From Cupriavidus sp. P-10 (GTDB lineage: Bacteria; Pseudomonadota; Gammaproteobacteria; Burkholderiales; Burkholderiaceae), in assembly GCF_003402535.2 (NCBI RefSeq), contig NZ_AP025174.1:62001-126000 (forward strand): 64,000 nt of DNA, in the 5' to 3' direction. Below the pieces are notes generated by a model. The model was not told the DNA's origin, did no database searches, and saw nothing but the letters and a program-made list of their open reading frames with translations. Shown piece after piece: positions 9,444-18,728 of the stretch. The translations under genes were made by a program, and so were the position numbers. Numbering within the stretch: the stretch's first letter is position 1; each line of letters opens with the position of its first letter.

Positions 9444-9577
9444 GAACGAGTCCTAAGCTTTCGGCGAAGAGCACCAACTGCTATGAATTCGATGTCCGTT
9501 CTATTGCACTCCCGGCGCAAGGTATCCAAATAGCCGGGGAAGCGCGACAGGGCCTGATCGTTGATGGCTATGTATTT
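9440..9577 (-). pseudogene. 3' fragment of the IS-split pPIWI_RE REase gene
   Basis: C-terminal piece of the gene whose larger part is at 10891-12245. Read on the minus strand from the left target-duplication copy it gives KYIAINDQALSRFPGYLDT and ends RKLRTRS with TGA at 9442-9440, overlapping the GTG of the helicase. Joining it to the other fragment, counting the 8-bp duplication once, gives 1485 bases, or 495 codons including the stop, in one frame. Confidence 0.85.
9570..9577. repeat. Target-site duplication, left copy (ATGTATTT)
   Basis: Identical 8-bp direct repeat at 9570-9577 and 10891-10898, immediately outside the inverted repeats of the ISL3 element. An 8-bp duplication is usual for this IS family. 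Confidence 0.9.
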
Positions 9578-10890
9578 GCCTCTTTTGAATTTCAAGTGGG
9601 TGGTATCGTGGCGGGTTTCAGGTAAAGAGCAACACGATCGATGCATAGCAAACTGTTTGAAGCAGCCCTTGGCGTAAGCGCTCCGTGGTTCGTCCGGGAA
9701 GTCGACTTCAACGCGCAAACCAAGACGTTGACGATCCAGATTGACTTTGTCTCCGGCAGCCGCTTTTCCCACCCGGAGGTCGCCGGTGGGCACCCGGTTC
9801 ACGACACGGTGACCAAACGCTATCGGCACCTGAACTTCTTCGAGCACGACTGCTATCTGGAAGTCCGCACGCCACGCGTGAAGCTTCCCGACGGCCGCGT
9901 GGCGTTGGTCGAGCCGGACTGGGCTGGCAAGCTCTCTGGCTTCACGTTGCTGTTTGAAGCCATGGTGGTGGCGCTTGCGCAGCAGATGCCGTTTTCTGCT
10001 GTAGCCAGAACGGTGGGTGAGTCGTGGCATCGCGTGTACGCGATCTGCGAGCGCTATGTCGACCTCGCGGTGGCCGAACTCGATCTGGCCGGCATGACCG
10101 CTGCCGCCGTTGACGAAACGTCCTACAGGCGCGGTCACAACTACCTGACGCTTGTCGCTGATGCCGACGCGCGTAACGTCGTGTTTGTGACCGAAGGCAA
10201 GGATGCTGCCACGGTTGGCAAGTTCGCTGAACATCTGCGCGAGCACAACGCTGCGCCCGAGCAGATCGGGGTGGTCAGTATCGATATGTCGCCGGCGTTC
10301 ATCAAGGGCCTCAGCGAGCATTTGCCCAACGCGCGCATCACCTTCGACAAGTTCCATGTCGTGGCTCACGCTTCGGCAGCCGTGGACAAGACCCGGCGTA
10401 TCGAACAGAAGACCGATCCAAGCCTCAAAGGCCTGCGCTGGACGCTGCTCAAGGATCGGGACGGCTTGCCAGCCGCACAGCGTGCCGATCTCGACGCGTT
10501 GATCGCCAACGTCACGACCAAACGCACCGCCCGTGCCTGGCTGTATCGCGAGCAGTTGCGCGACATCCTTGGGCGCAAGCAGATCAACGTTGTTTCCGCA
10601 ATGCTCGAGCAGTGGTGCACGAACGTCATGCGATCCAAGGTCGAGCCAATGAAGGAGGTCGCGCGCATGATCCGCAAGCATTTTGATGGCATCGTTGCAT
10701 GGACCCAGACTCGCCAGACCAATGGCTTCCTGGAGGCGCTCAACGGCCTGTTCCAAGCCGCCAAGCGCAAGGCTCGCGGCTATGTGAGCTTCAAAACCAT
10801 GCGCACCGTGATCTTCCTGATCGCCGGAAAGCTCGACTTCTCCGCGATCAACCCGCATGCCGCATAACCCACTCATTTTTCAAAAGAGCC
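9578..10890 (+). mobile_element. ISL3-family insertion sequence, 1313 bp, complete
   Basis: A full element with one transposase gene (9641-10867). The left inverted repeat starts GCCTCTTTTGAATTTCAAGT at 9578. The right end, read inward on the minus strand from 10890, starts GGCTCTTTTGAAAAATGAGT. They match at 18 of the first 24 positions. It is flanked by an exact 8-bp duplication. It sits inside the REase gene of the pPIWI_RE cassette, in the opposite orientation to that gene, and therefore inserted after the cassette arrived. The exact duplication implies a fairly recent event. Confidence 0.93.
9641..10867 (+). CDS. ISL3-family transposase
   Basis: A 408-aa DDE transposase that should mobilise the 1313-bp element around it. 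The N-terminus includes the KRYRHLNFFEHDCYLEVRTP zinc-binding type region. Catalytic candidates are Asp in AAAVDETSYRRGHNY, Asp in VVSIDMSPAFIKG with ITFDKFHVV shortly after, and Glu in TNGFLEALNGLFQAAKRKARG near the C-terminus. Both the DKFHV block and the LNGLFQAAKRKARGY block are hallmarks of the family. Length is normal and the frame is intact, so the element may still move. The ATG at 9641 is the first in the frame. Confidence 0.93.
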   Translation: MHSKLFEAALGVSAPWFVREVDFNAQTKTLTIQIDFVSGSRFSHPEVAGGHPVHDTVTKRYRHLNFFEHDCYLEVRTPRVKLPDGRVALVEPDWAGKLSGFTLLFEAMVVALAQQMPFSAVARTVGESWHRVYAICERYVDLAVAELDLAGMTAAAVDETSYRRGHNYLTLVADADARNVVFVTEGKDAATVGKFAEHLREHNAAPEQIGVVSIDMSPAFIKGLSEHLPNARITFDKFHVVAHASAAVDKTRRIEQKTDPSLKGLRWTLLKDRDGLPAAQRADLDALIANVTTKRTARAWLYREQLRDILGRKQINVVSAMLEQWCTNVMRSKVEPMKEVARMIRKHFDGIVAWTQTRQTNGFLEALNGLFQAAKRKARGYVSFKTMRTVIFLIAGKLDFSAINPHAA

Positions 10891-12245
10891 ATGTATTTCT
10901 TTGGGAATAGTTCCAAGCCCCCGACGTTTCGGTTCAGGGTGTCCGCAAGAAGGAACGGGCTGGCATGGCTCTTGACATCGATCCCGATGGTCTCGTTATC
11001 CAGGCTGACGTCGCACTTATCCCGACCGGGATACAGTGTAGCCACTAGTCCCGGAGGATTTGCGGTAGCGGTGTCATACAGAGCAATCTCGTCTTGGCCT
11101 GGGCCGCACCAGTAAACGAGAATATGCGACTTCGCGATTAGGACATCTTGTACTGGCACCTGCCGAGCCGATCGACAGGGTACCGGTACGTCGAACGCGC
11201 TGCATTGACGTACCGCGCAACACGCATGACCTTTGATCACTGAGTTGGCCATCGGCGCGCCGCAAGTCGCGCAGCGTAGCAGGGCGCCATTTACGAGGTG
11301 GTGAGGTTGAACCGACTCGTAACAGGTCGCCATAAAGGGTGCTGCCAGTTGCATGCTGGATGCACTCAAAAATCGGCGTATCTCTGTGGGGGAGGAGATG
11401 GGATGTCGCGTGATGAACTCTCGAAGCTTGGAGTAAACGTCGCTTCCACGCATCCCGAACTGGTCGCAAGCCGAATTCAGTTGTGCAAACGCCTGCTGCT
11501 CATTCAGGTCGATCTCGGAACCCGACTGCCGTGCCAAGTCAATGCACTCGATCGTCGGAAGGCAAGTCTGCGCATCGAGCAAGCGAATACCGTAAAAGCG
11601 ACAGTCCGGGCGGTCAAAAATCGGTATGCCCCACTCGCGGGCGCGCAAAGTGTGGCGACATTGTGCAACTAGGGTGTGGGCGCCATCAGATCGAACCGGC
11701 ATGCCGAACATAACGTGCAAGCTGGCCATCCGCAACATCGCTCCGCGCAGGGCGGGCGAGAGCGCTGGATCATGAACGAGCAAGCGACCGGATCGCGCTC
11801 GCTGGAAATGGTCGACCAGGCCGACCGCAAGCAAGCATACGGCTTCGTGGGCAAGTCCCAAGGCGCGCGCGTGATCCACGGTGGGAATGCCTGGTTCAAC
11901 GATCTCGGCTGAACCAGGCCCGTTGTGTTGCATCAGCAGCGCAATCAGCTCAGTGGGATCCATCGACTGCATCCGCTTTGCTGCGGACTTCCTGCTGTGG
12001 CCTGACTGCACCAGCACGCAGGCGACAACCAACTGCACCAGATGTGCCCACTGATACCGTTTGCGGATGGCTGGAGCTATTAGCCCCACAGAGCGATAGT
12101 CCACGACAACGGAGCGTGATGGTGGACGCAGCGTCTGACCTTGCCAGGGGTGAGTGCCGATCAGCTCTGAAGCGGCGAGCGTCAACTCATCCAGGGATCC
12201 CTCCCATGTTTTGTGACTTCCCAGCCGCAATAGCAATGCCGACAT
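10891..12245 (-). pseudogene. pPIWI_RE REase-domain protein (Y plus REase), interrupted by ISL3
   Basis: First gene of the defence cassette, expected to be its DNA-cutting component. The start ATG at 12245 has GGAGG seven bases upstream. About 451 native codons are left before the insertion; the displayed frame then reads a few codons into the IS. Features: an N-terminal helical region matching the cassette's Y domain; a zinc ribbon with C325-x2-C328 and C342/C343...C348; and a PD-(D/E)xK-like core DNETIGIDVKSHASPFLLA (D416, D423, K425) followed by NVGGLELFPKKY. The gene continues at 9577-9440 and is restored in frame to 494 aa if the IS is excised precisely. As it stands the product lacks its last 45 or so residues, which follow the nuclease core, so partial function cannot be excluded. 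Confidence 0.8.
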
Positions 12246-12872
12246 CAGAACGCCTCCGCAAGGCTCGTCAGAACCGACGTTCTAATATCCTAGTCGAGCC
12301 TTGCTTTCGGCACAAATGCCAAAGGGATTCCGGAAATCTCGGGGGCGGGCTGCGCAACGGCACTCCGGCACAGAATGTGCTTTATTCAGCGCCTTCGGGT
12401 GCGTATAGCCTCAAAAAATCCCCGAAAACCGCTAATGTAGGCACGAATTAATGCCTATCTACGATTATCGAATAATAAAAAAATGATTTATTTCCGTGCC
12501 GGACGGGAAACCAAGCATCCTCCTCCCGTTAAGTAACTGATAATCACCTCGGCTGGCTTCTGGCAAATCCGATAGTGCTTGCGTATTTCCGGGGAGGCAG
12601 CTATGACAAATATGATCACGATTCGCTCGTGGTCAAGACGCAACAAGGCGCGAGATCAGTAACGGCTGATCTCGCGCCGAATTTGAAATCATCCGACCCG
12701 ATGAAGGGGAGCATTATCGCCTGAAAAAATCCTGGCCAGTGCCTTTCGCGCGCTTGCCCAAAATTTCTCCAAGTCTGGATTGACTCTGCTTCATTTTTGC
12801 CAGGAAGTCAAGGGGATCTTTGTTTGCCGCCGCGTTAAGCCTGGTCTCATCCCTCAAATCCGAGGAGCTGCG
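12246..12872. other. Divergent control region between cassette and tns operon
   Basis: About 630 bases with no supported gene, between the divergent REase and tnsA genes, so promoters for both must lie here. It is AT-rich around 12420-12500. It contains a perfect 13-bp-arm hairpin (separate entry) and scattered TGACAAA/GCAACAAGGC sequences that loosely resemble the GACAAC sites at 2735-3012. If the cassette is cargo, one transposon end could also be here; I cannot tell. Confidence 0.5.
12647..12678. other. Perfect 13-bp inverted repeat (hairpin)
   Basis: GGCGCGAGATCAG, loop TAACGG, then CTGATCTCGCGCC. There is no T-run on either side, so it is not a standard intrinsic terminator. It could insulate the two divergent operons, serve as an operator, or be a transposon-end structure. 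Confidence 0.6.
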
Positions 12873-13502
12873 ATGAAACACGAGGCACATGCGGTAGTTT
12901 TGCCGCGAACGATCGCTGCGCGGCATTATGTTGACTTGCCTGGACGAGGCTTGCGCAATCTGTACGTCTTTGAGTCGCCCAAGAACGACAAGCGGTTGGC
13001 GGTATTTGGGCAAGTTTGCTTCTGGCACCTCATGTTGGCGGAGGGGAATCCCGAGATTCGCCGGTATCTCTTGTGCTCAGATTTTGCCGGCGATGTTTCC
13101 GCTTCCAACGCCGTGGACGTCCATTTTATGGATGAATCCATTGAGCGCTGGTACTTCAGTCGGCGTGGCTTGCCAAAGGAAGATCAGTGCCCCTATCCCA
13201 TCATTGTTAAGACCGAAGCACAAATTCGCGCTGCCGGGCTACTCCCGCACAATTGGAGGTTCCTCTGCGCAGCACGTACCCGTGCTCATGGCAAGTACGC
13301 AGGCAAAGAGCTGTTAGTGCTCAGAGCCCTCTTTGAGGACCGCCATACCGTTGCGCTGAGCGAAGTCATTGCTCAACCCGGCATAGATGTTGCCATTATG
13401 CTGGCTGCCGTTGCACATCAACTGGCGGTAGGGGTTTTGCGAACCGAGCTCAAGAAGCAATTGTTTTCACGTCGTTCCTTGATCTCGAGGATCGAAAAAT
13501 GA
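12873..13502 (+). CDS. tnsA: TnsA-like endonuclease of Tn7-like element
   Basis: Predicted heteromeric-transposase subunit that cuts the 5' ends of the transposon. The 209-aa product starts at 12873 behind GAGGAG; the open frame extends further upstream without a good RBS. Placement immediately before tnsB with an ATGA overlap, and size, fit TnsA. The centre has FGQVCFWHLMLAEGNPEIRR then AVDVHF...PIIVKTEAQ, in the order of the TnsA nuclease region (E, D, xxK), though the second and third elements are divergent. The C-terminal 50 residues (LSEVIAQPGIDVAIMLAAVA) look like the winged-helix domain. I rate the name as likely rather than certain. Confidence 0.7.
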   Translation: MKHEAHAVVLPRTIAARHYVDLPGRGLRNLYVFESPKNDKRLAVFGQVCFWHLMLAEGNPEIRRYLLCSDFAGDVSASNAVDVHFMDESIERWYFSRRGLPKEDQCPYPIIVKTEAQIRAAGLLPHNWRFLCAARTRAHGKYAGKELLVLRALFEDRHTVALSEVIAQPGIDVAIMLAAVAHQLAVGVLRTELKKQLFSRRSLISRIEK

Positions 13503-15460
13503 AAGCAGGTGCGAGACGTTCTTTGATTCCTGCCGCATTGCAAGATATTGAAGCTTGGCCAGATATTGACGTATCTCAACTCGATGAAAATGCACGTCGT
13601 GGAGTAGCCCGCAAAAAAGAAGCAGTCGCCCTCTACATGGCAGGATACAGTTTCCCGGACATTGCAGCACAAACGCTGATTTCGGATGATAATCTACGTC
13701 GCATCATCAAGCGTTGCATCGCCGTCGCTCCGGATAAGCGGATCTTCGGTTTTCGTGCGCTCCATCCCGGGCTTCACGTGGTGGCATACACGCGCAACAA
13801 ACCGGTCGTGCGTAATTTCGTATTGGGCACAAGTTGCTCAAACGGATTTGCTGGTGCACTCGGACAGCTGTTTCTCCGGTTTCCCTGGCTACGTAAGCGA
13901 GTCATAAAACAGTTTCTGGGTCAGAATGATGATGGCGAGTATGTCGAGGCCAGGAAGTCAATTGCCAACATTCACAGGGAGTTCCTTGAGGAATTAAAAG
14001 GAAAGCTCAAGCCGGGCGAGTGGCCATTGAATACGCGCAATCTCGGATACTCTGCGCTGCAGAAGTATTTGCACGCGCTGTTGAAAACCAGTCCTACCGC
14101 ATACATCCGGGAGCGCAGTGGGGAGGAGGCCGCGTGGCACTTGAGGATCGGGAAAGGGCATCCACGCTTGATCCAAGCGTGGATGCCATTTTCGATCTTG
14201 GAATTAGATTATGTCCGGCAGGATGCGCCCGGGTACATCGAATTCGAGGACCGCTATGGCCACCTACATAGGTTGCTTGTCGCTCGTTGGTATGTCGGGG
14301 TGTTGGCCGACGAGTGCAGTGGGGGCGTATGCGGCTATCACGTCGCTTATGAGGCCGAGCCGTCGTCCGATACGGCCCTCCAGACTGTCCTTAGTTCGTT
14401 GATGCCGGCAGCACAGGACGACGACGCACCGTTGATGCGCGATGTCGTACCTGACCAGGCTTCACTCCTGCCGAATCTGATTCCCCTATGCGCCCGCCAG
14501 GGGTGTTGCCTACTTAAAGTCGACAATGGGTGGGCGAACGTTGCCAATGACTTTGTGAACAATGTCATCGATGTACTTGGTTGCGCTGTCGAGTTCGGCG
14601 TTCCACGTGCCTGGTGGCTTCGCCCCTTTATTGAACGACTCAATGGAAAGCTTGCTGAGCGGGGCCTCCATCGACTTCGGTGTACCTATGGCAGCGGGCC
14701 GCATGACCCGCGGCGCCGCGAGCCAGAGAAGGAGGCAGCACGGTACACGCTGCGTGACAGGGATCTTACGGCAATTCTCGATGCCGTCATCGCAGAACAT
14801 CACACGGTATTTACCCCGGAAAAACTCTTCCGAAGCACGATTCGGGACACATTGGAAGACTATGCGATGCGGCCGGAACTCGATTGGGTACCACAGCCTT
14901 TGCCAAACGCGAGCGAGCCAGAATTACGACTACTGATGCATAAGGTGGTGGCCAGTGTCCGTGGCTCAGTGAAGAAGGGCGTGCGGCCCTATGTTCAATT
15001 TGATCGATGCCGCTATACAAATGAGCGACTTTCCTCTGACTTCACGTTGATCGGACAGAAAGTGGAGCTTCAAGTCCAGCGGATGGACATTCGCAAAGCA
15101 TGGGCCGTCGTCCTCGGTACTGGGCGGGACCTCGGGCAATTAAATCCGGACGCCCGCTGGGCAGACTGGAAGTATTCGATTCTGGCTCGGAGAGTCATGA
15201 ATCGGGACGCCTTGGCAAGTCCAGCAGATCGAGACCCTCAGGCTGTGCATGAAACTTTAAAGGCGAGGCGTCAGGCACTCCTCGACCAGAAGCCCAAAAA
15301 GCGAAGCAAACGCGAGGCCTTGAGAATCGCCAAACTACAGCGGGAGATCGCGTACGACCCAGCGGAGAAGCCAACCACGTCGTCTCCTGAGCATCGCAGC
15401 AGAGACCTCCGGGGAGTGTTCACGGCATTCCGCAACACAAGGAGAGATGATGATGTCTGA
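13499..15460 (+). CDS. tnsB: TnsB-like DDE transposase (Mu/Tn7 superfamily)
   Basis: A 653-aa transposase that would bind the ends and join the 3' strands. The catalytic triad is visible: D237 in SILELDYVR, D342 in CLLKVDNGWANV, and E379 in WLRPFIERLNGKL, with 36 residues between the second Asp and the Glu as usual for rve-type integrases. The N-terminal part contains an HTH (ALYMAGYSFPDIAAQTLIS) for end recognition; the last 100 residues are basic, in the place of the TnsC-interacting tail. It overlaps tnsA by four bases and tnsC by several. The frame is intact and of normal length for the family. Confidence 0.9.
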   Translation: MKAGARRSLIPAALQDIEAWPDIDVSQLDENARRGVARKKEAVALYMAGYSFPDIAAQTLISDDNLRRIIKRCIAVAPDKRIFGFRALHPGLHVVAYTRNKPVVRNFVLGTSCSNGFAGALGQLFLRFPWLRKRVIKQFLGQNDDGEYVEARKSIANIHREFLEELKGKLKPGEWPLNTRNLGYSALQKYLHALLKTSPTAYIRERSGEEAAWHLRIGKGHPRLIQAWMPFSILELDYVRQDAPGYIEFEDRYGHLHRLLVARWYVGVLADECSGGVCGYHVAYEAEPSSDTALQTVLSSLMPAAQDDDAPLMRDVVPDQASLLPNLIPLCARQGCCLLKVDNGWANVANDFVNNVIDVLGCAVEFGVPRAWWLRPFIERLNGKLAERGLHRLRCTYGSGPHDPRRREPEKEAARYTLRDRDLTAILDAVIAEHHTVFTPEKLFRSTIRDTLEDYAMRPELDWVPQPLPNASEPELRLLMHKVVASVRGSVKKGVRPYVQFDRCRYTNERLSSDFTLIGQKVELQVQRMDIRKAWAVVLGTGRDLGQLNPDARWADWKYSILARRVMNRDALASPADRDPQAVHETLKARRQALLDQKPKKRSKREALRIAKLQREIAYDPAEKPTTSSPEHRSRDLRGVFTAFRNTRRDDDV

Positions 15461-16442
15461 AAAGAATGTCGATAGTCTCCGTAGCCGTCTGCAAACCGGT
15501 ACACATCCACTTCTCGCGCACGACACCAATAGTCCCTTGTGGACGCCGCCGATAAGACACGCGTATGCCGCATGCAAGCTATGCGTATTGCAGCGTCGAA
15601 GCTTCTACATCTCCGAGGATAGGGGAGAAGGGAAAACGTCATTTCTGCGGGCGTTGCGTGAACAGTTGCCAAACGACTTTGAAGATAGCTTTGCAATACT
15701 ATTCTATGCAGCGGCAAACAGACACGCCAATTCGATTCGTGCATATTTCATCGAATTCCTACGATCGATAGATCATCCTACTCTCACCGGAGAGACTGCT
15801 AGGCTCAAAGCGCGAGTCGTCGATAAGTTGGAGGTGTTGGCTAGCATGACGCTGTGGAAAATGGTGGTCTTGCTTCTTGATGAAGCACAGGCATTTCTAC
15901 CCGAGGACTTTGGATTTCTAAAAGACATACAAAATGAACTGGAAAAAAAGGGGATATCATTGACCGTGGTGACCTGTGGCGAGGAACCATTTATGAAGAA
16001 TATGCTGACAACCATGATAGAGATAGGACCTGCCGGTGCATGTGCCGATAGGTTCGGTCTTCATAGAGTGAGACTGCGTGGCTACGACAAAGATTCCCTG
16101 CGAGAGGTGCTTCGCGCTGTCGATTCCAAGATCTGGCCGCCGGGCTCCGGATGCACGTGGACTCGATATTTTTTTCCCAAAGCGTTTTCAAACGGATTTC
16201 GGTTCGAGAATCACGTGGACGACCTCTGGGCAGCATTCACGGAGTTTGGTCAAATTAGAAAGAAGGAAATAGAAGACGAAAATGGCCATAGAGAGGAGGA
16301 ATGCCTGCTAAGCCGTCGAATTTTCGAAGCGCTGCCATATTTGGCTGTTCGTGTTGCGGACGACGACTTTGACCACGGGTACTTGAAGAAGAGATTTTGG
16401 ACTGCGGCGGCAGCGCATGCTGTCGGTAAGTTAGACGACTAG
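15453..16442 (+). CDS. tnsC: TnsC-like AAA+ ATPase, transposition regulator
   Basis: AAA+ ATPase that links target selection (TniQ) to the transposase. Three ATGs stand in a row (15447, 15450, 15453) behind AAGGAG; the third has the best spacing. Walker A is SEDRGEGKTSFL, which lacks the usual first Gly, and Walker B is MVVLLLDEAQAF. Sensor-like VTCGEEPF follows. The later block DRFGLHRVRLRGYDKDSLRE, WPPG, FFP is also found in the decayed copy at 18323, which supports the family link. Overlaps tnsB and sits 15 bases from tniQ. GC and codon use look lower here than in the copper genes, consistent with transfer. Confidence 0.85.
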   Translation: MSEKNVDSLRSRLQTGTHPLLAHDTNSPLWTPPIRHAYAACKLCVLQRRSFYISEDRGEGKTSFLRALREQLPNDFEDSFAILFYAAANRHANSIRAYFIEFLRSIDHPTLTGETARLKARVVDKLEVLASMTLWKMVVLLLDEAQAFLPEDFGFLKDIQNELEKKGISLTVVTCGEEPFMKNMLTTMIEIGPAGACADRFGLHRVRLRGYDKDSLREVLRAVDSKIWPPGSGCTWTRYFFPKAFSNGFRFENHVDDLWAAFTEFGQIRKKEIEDENGHREEECLLSRRIFEALPYLAVRVADDDFDHGYLKKRFWTAAAAHAVGKLDD

Positions 16443-16457
16443 AAACTGGTGGTCCGC

Positions 16458-17762
16458 ATGGTTACGGTAGCGACCGACAAAGGCAAGCGACTGCTGGGTT
16501 GGACAGGCGTCGAGTGGGGCCCGCTTCCCTATGAGTCGACCCTGTCTGTGTTGATGCGATGGGTTCAATTGAATGACCTAGGCGAGGGCGAGCTAAGAAG
16601 GCTGCATGTCAAACGTTACTGGGGTATTAGGCATGAATCTTACTTCGAAGTGTCTGATGCCTTAGCCGGAGCCTTGGAGACTGCTGCGGTCATACTGCAG
16701 CGCCCGGCTGAGGAAGCGAACACCATGAGTGGGCGCGCGGCCTGCCTCTTAAATGCAATGTTCTCGTCGACGCTGAGGATATGTCCGCTGTGTTTGGAGT
16801 CGGGATACCACAGCTTTTGGTTCCAATGCGTTGCGCTTCCATTGTGCCCTGTCCATGCGGTACCGCTAACTTCCCTTTGTCAGAGCTGTGGGCACCCCTT
16901 ACCTCCCGTGGTTGACGCCTGCAGCTCGTGGAAACCTTATCAGTGCAACTATTGCCTATCGTGGATTTCAGGCGCGGAGTTTGTCCCCGCAATGCATCAC
17001 GAATTTCGAGATCACGGACGAGAACTTCACCGACGGTTTGACAACCTAATGGCTTGGACAAACCGTCTGCATATGGCTCATGCTGAGGTTGGGTCTGCCG
17101 ATGCTGCGGTAAGTCGGTACTGGCAATGGCGTGAAACACTTGCCTACGCGTTATGCGTGCGTCTTGCCCCAGTCCTACCCCCAAGCCTGGAGAATTCGAA
17201 GCACGCTGTAACGATACTCAGTTGGTGTTTGCGTCGAGATGGAACGCAATTGTTTTACGGTAGACGTCGGACGGAGGAGCGACATTACGTCGATCTCGTG
17301 TATCGCGCTACGCTACGCATGCTGGCGAAATGGCTGTTATCAAGATTGCTACTGTTCCCGGAGCGACAATGTTCGATAGTGTGGACCGACGGTGTTCAAT
17401 TGAGACTACGGTCGCTAGATCGTCACGTTGCAGCCCTTCACATTCTCCGGTATTTTTTTGACGGCGGGGCGGCTTCGTGCCGGTACGCATTGACAGACGG
17501 TCTTCGACATGTCTACGCGGGAAGGGAGGTGCAATCTTTGTACGGCCGCTGCCTAACCCGCTTGTCCGTGCGCGCCGTGACGCTCTGCCTCTATGCCACC
17601 ATCTTCAAAATCCTTGGTCGCGGAAAGCCATTGTATTGGCAAAGTGTTCTGGTTGAACTCATGGAAAGTTCGACTATGGCTATTTTTGGGAATGAAGGGT
17701 GTTGCCGGGGCTTCATCGCATTCGAGAGTGTGGCGGGTATGCCGTTAAGGCCGTTTCAGTGA
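16458..17762 (+). CDS. tniQ: TniQ/TnsD-family target selector
   Basis: TniQ-domain protein that would choose the insertion site. Length is 434 aa from the ATG at 16458 (a GTG at 16449 is possible). The N-terminus GWTGVEWGPLPYESTLSVLM is the typical TniQ opening. A zinc-finger array follows: RICPLCLESGYH, LPLCPVHAVPL, SLCQSCGHPL (CxxC, CxxH, CxxC), then YQCNYCLSWIS. The rest is a long helical tail with no second zinc motif. Only one TniQ protein is present, and no TnsE or Cas genes are visible, so targeting is presumably by TniQ/TnsD-type DNA recognition. Confidence 0.85.
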   Translation: MVTVATDKGKRLLGWTGVEWGPLPYESTLSVLMRWVQLNDLGEGELRRLHVKRYWGIRHESYFEVSDALAGALETAAVILQRPAEEANTMSGRAACLLNAMFSSTLRICPLCLESGYHSFWFQCVALPLCPVHAVPLTSLCQSCGHPLPPVVDACSSWKPYQCNYCLSWISGAEFVPAMHHEFRDHGRELHRRFDNLMAWTNRLHMAHAEVGSADAAVSRYWQWRETLAYALCVRLAPVLPPSLENSKHAVTILSWCLRRDGTQLFYGRRRTEERHYVDLVYRATLRMLAKWLLSRLLLFPERQCSIVWTDGVQLRLRSLDRHVAALHILRYFFDGGAASCRYALTDGLRHVYAGREVQSLYGRCLTRLSVRAVTLCLYATIFKILGRGKPLYWQSVLVELMESSTMAIFGNEGCCRGFIAFESVAGMPLRPFQ

Positions 17763-18322
17763 ACGGAGTCATACTGAGGAAACGCGGACGGCAGCGCGCA
17801 TTGGAGGGGATGTTGCCAGAGCTGAAAATACTCGATCGGCCCGGTCGCCAGATGATGTTCGCCCTAATTTTTGCGCCGTAGCGCATCGATAGTCAACAAG
17901 CCAGAATTGGCGTGCAGCTTGGCTTTTCTGATCAATGGCTTCTGTTATTAGTTGTAAGCTTACGCGCTGGCGAGGCGCGTAGCGCCGCCACGCAACCGCC
18001 GTTGTGCATTCTCGACGTCGTCGAGCGCCTGATTGACCTTAAGATGTCCATGTTCCTCGAGGTCGAAGGCGCGGCGCACTACCTGCCCGCCTATGCCGGC
18101 AACCTGGACGCCATGACCAGCGCGGCGTTGCGCACGGCCGAGACCCCGGCCAAGGCAGCTGGCACGCACCGGTTTGAGAGGCGATACATGAAGACGCTCT
18201 ATATCTCGTGGGCTAAACCTCATTACGACTAGCATCACCGAAGCTGTACGTGGCGAGCCTGGTTGACCTGGTCAACGGCTGCAAGGCGAATATCAAGACG
18301 AACAGTAAGGCGACAATGTGGA
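17763..18322 (+). other. Remnant region, no recognisable intact gene
   Basis: About 560 bases between tniQ and the tnsC fragment. A plus frame at about 17980-18200 ([20 protein letters not shown]) and another at 18240-18310 (KLYVASLVDLVNGCKANIKT) have high-GC, protein-like codon use but are short, in different frames and unrecognised. They are probably pieces of a host or plasmid gene broken by rearrangement. Confidence 0.4.
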
Positions 18323-18716
18323 GATCGTTTTGCTAGGCACCAACTGCGTATTCGCGGATGCGACGAAAAATCGATCCGGGCGTTGTTGCAAGCAATCGAC
18401 GTTGCGTGCTGGCCCGCAGGAACTAATCGGACGTGGCCGGGATTCTTTTTCCCGTGTGCCGTCGCACACGGACTTTTACTAAAGAGGCATGCGGAGATGT
18501 TGTGGAAGGACCTTCAGTATGCCGGATTAGTGCGTCCTTGGGAGCCCAATTGGCGCCAATGACAGAGGAAAAAAACCGTCCAAAGTCGAAAGGTATTTGA
18601 CGCAATCGTCTGAGCCGTCACAGCGCATGCTGAACAGGATAGTGATTCATTTACCGCTTACCGAGCGGGATTGGCAACGAGCAGCTGTGTTTGCGGCCGG
18701 CGTGCCAGACGCTTGA
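18323..18716 (+). pseudogene. Decayed second tnsC (C-terminal fragment)
   Basis: From 18323 the frame reads DRFARHQLRIRGCDEKSIRA, then AIDVACWPAGTNRTW and PGFFFPCAVAHG, stopping at 18562. This parallels the intact TnsC of the window (DRFGLHRVRLRGYDKDSLRE, DSKIWPPGSGCTW, YFFPKAFSNG). After a frameshift near 18560 the sequence continues (KVERYLTQSSEPSQRMLNRI) to a stop at 18714. The ATPase half is absent. It is clearly diverged from the intact copy, so it derives from another Tn7-like element, not a recent duplication. Confidence 0.75.
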
Positions 18717-18728
18717 GAAGTAAGCAAA

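Noticed and set aside
9440..10876. 478-aa minus-strand ORF over the ISL3 element
   Set aside because: It runs antisense through the transposase with His/Arg/Asp-rich composition. Only its last 45 or so codons are real, being the 3' end of the split REase gene.
12873..17762. CRISPR-associated transposon
   Set aside because: No Cas12k, Cascade genes or CRISPR array are visible; TniQ is of the ordinary zinc-finger type with tnsA present.
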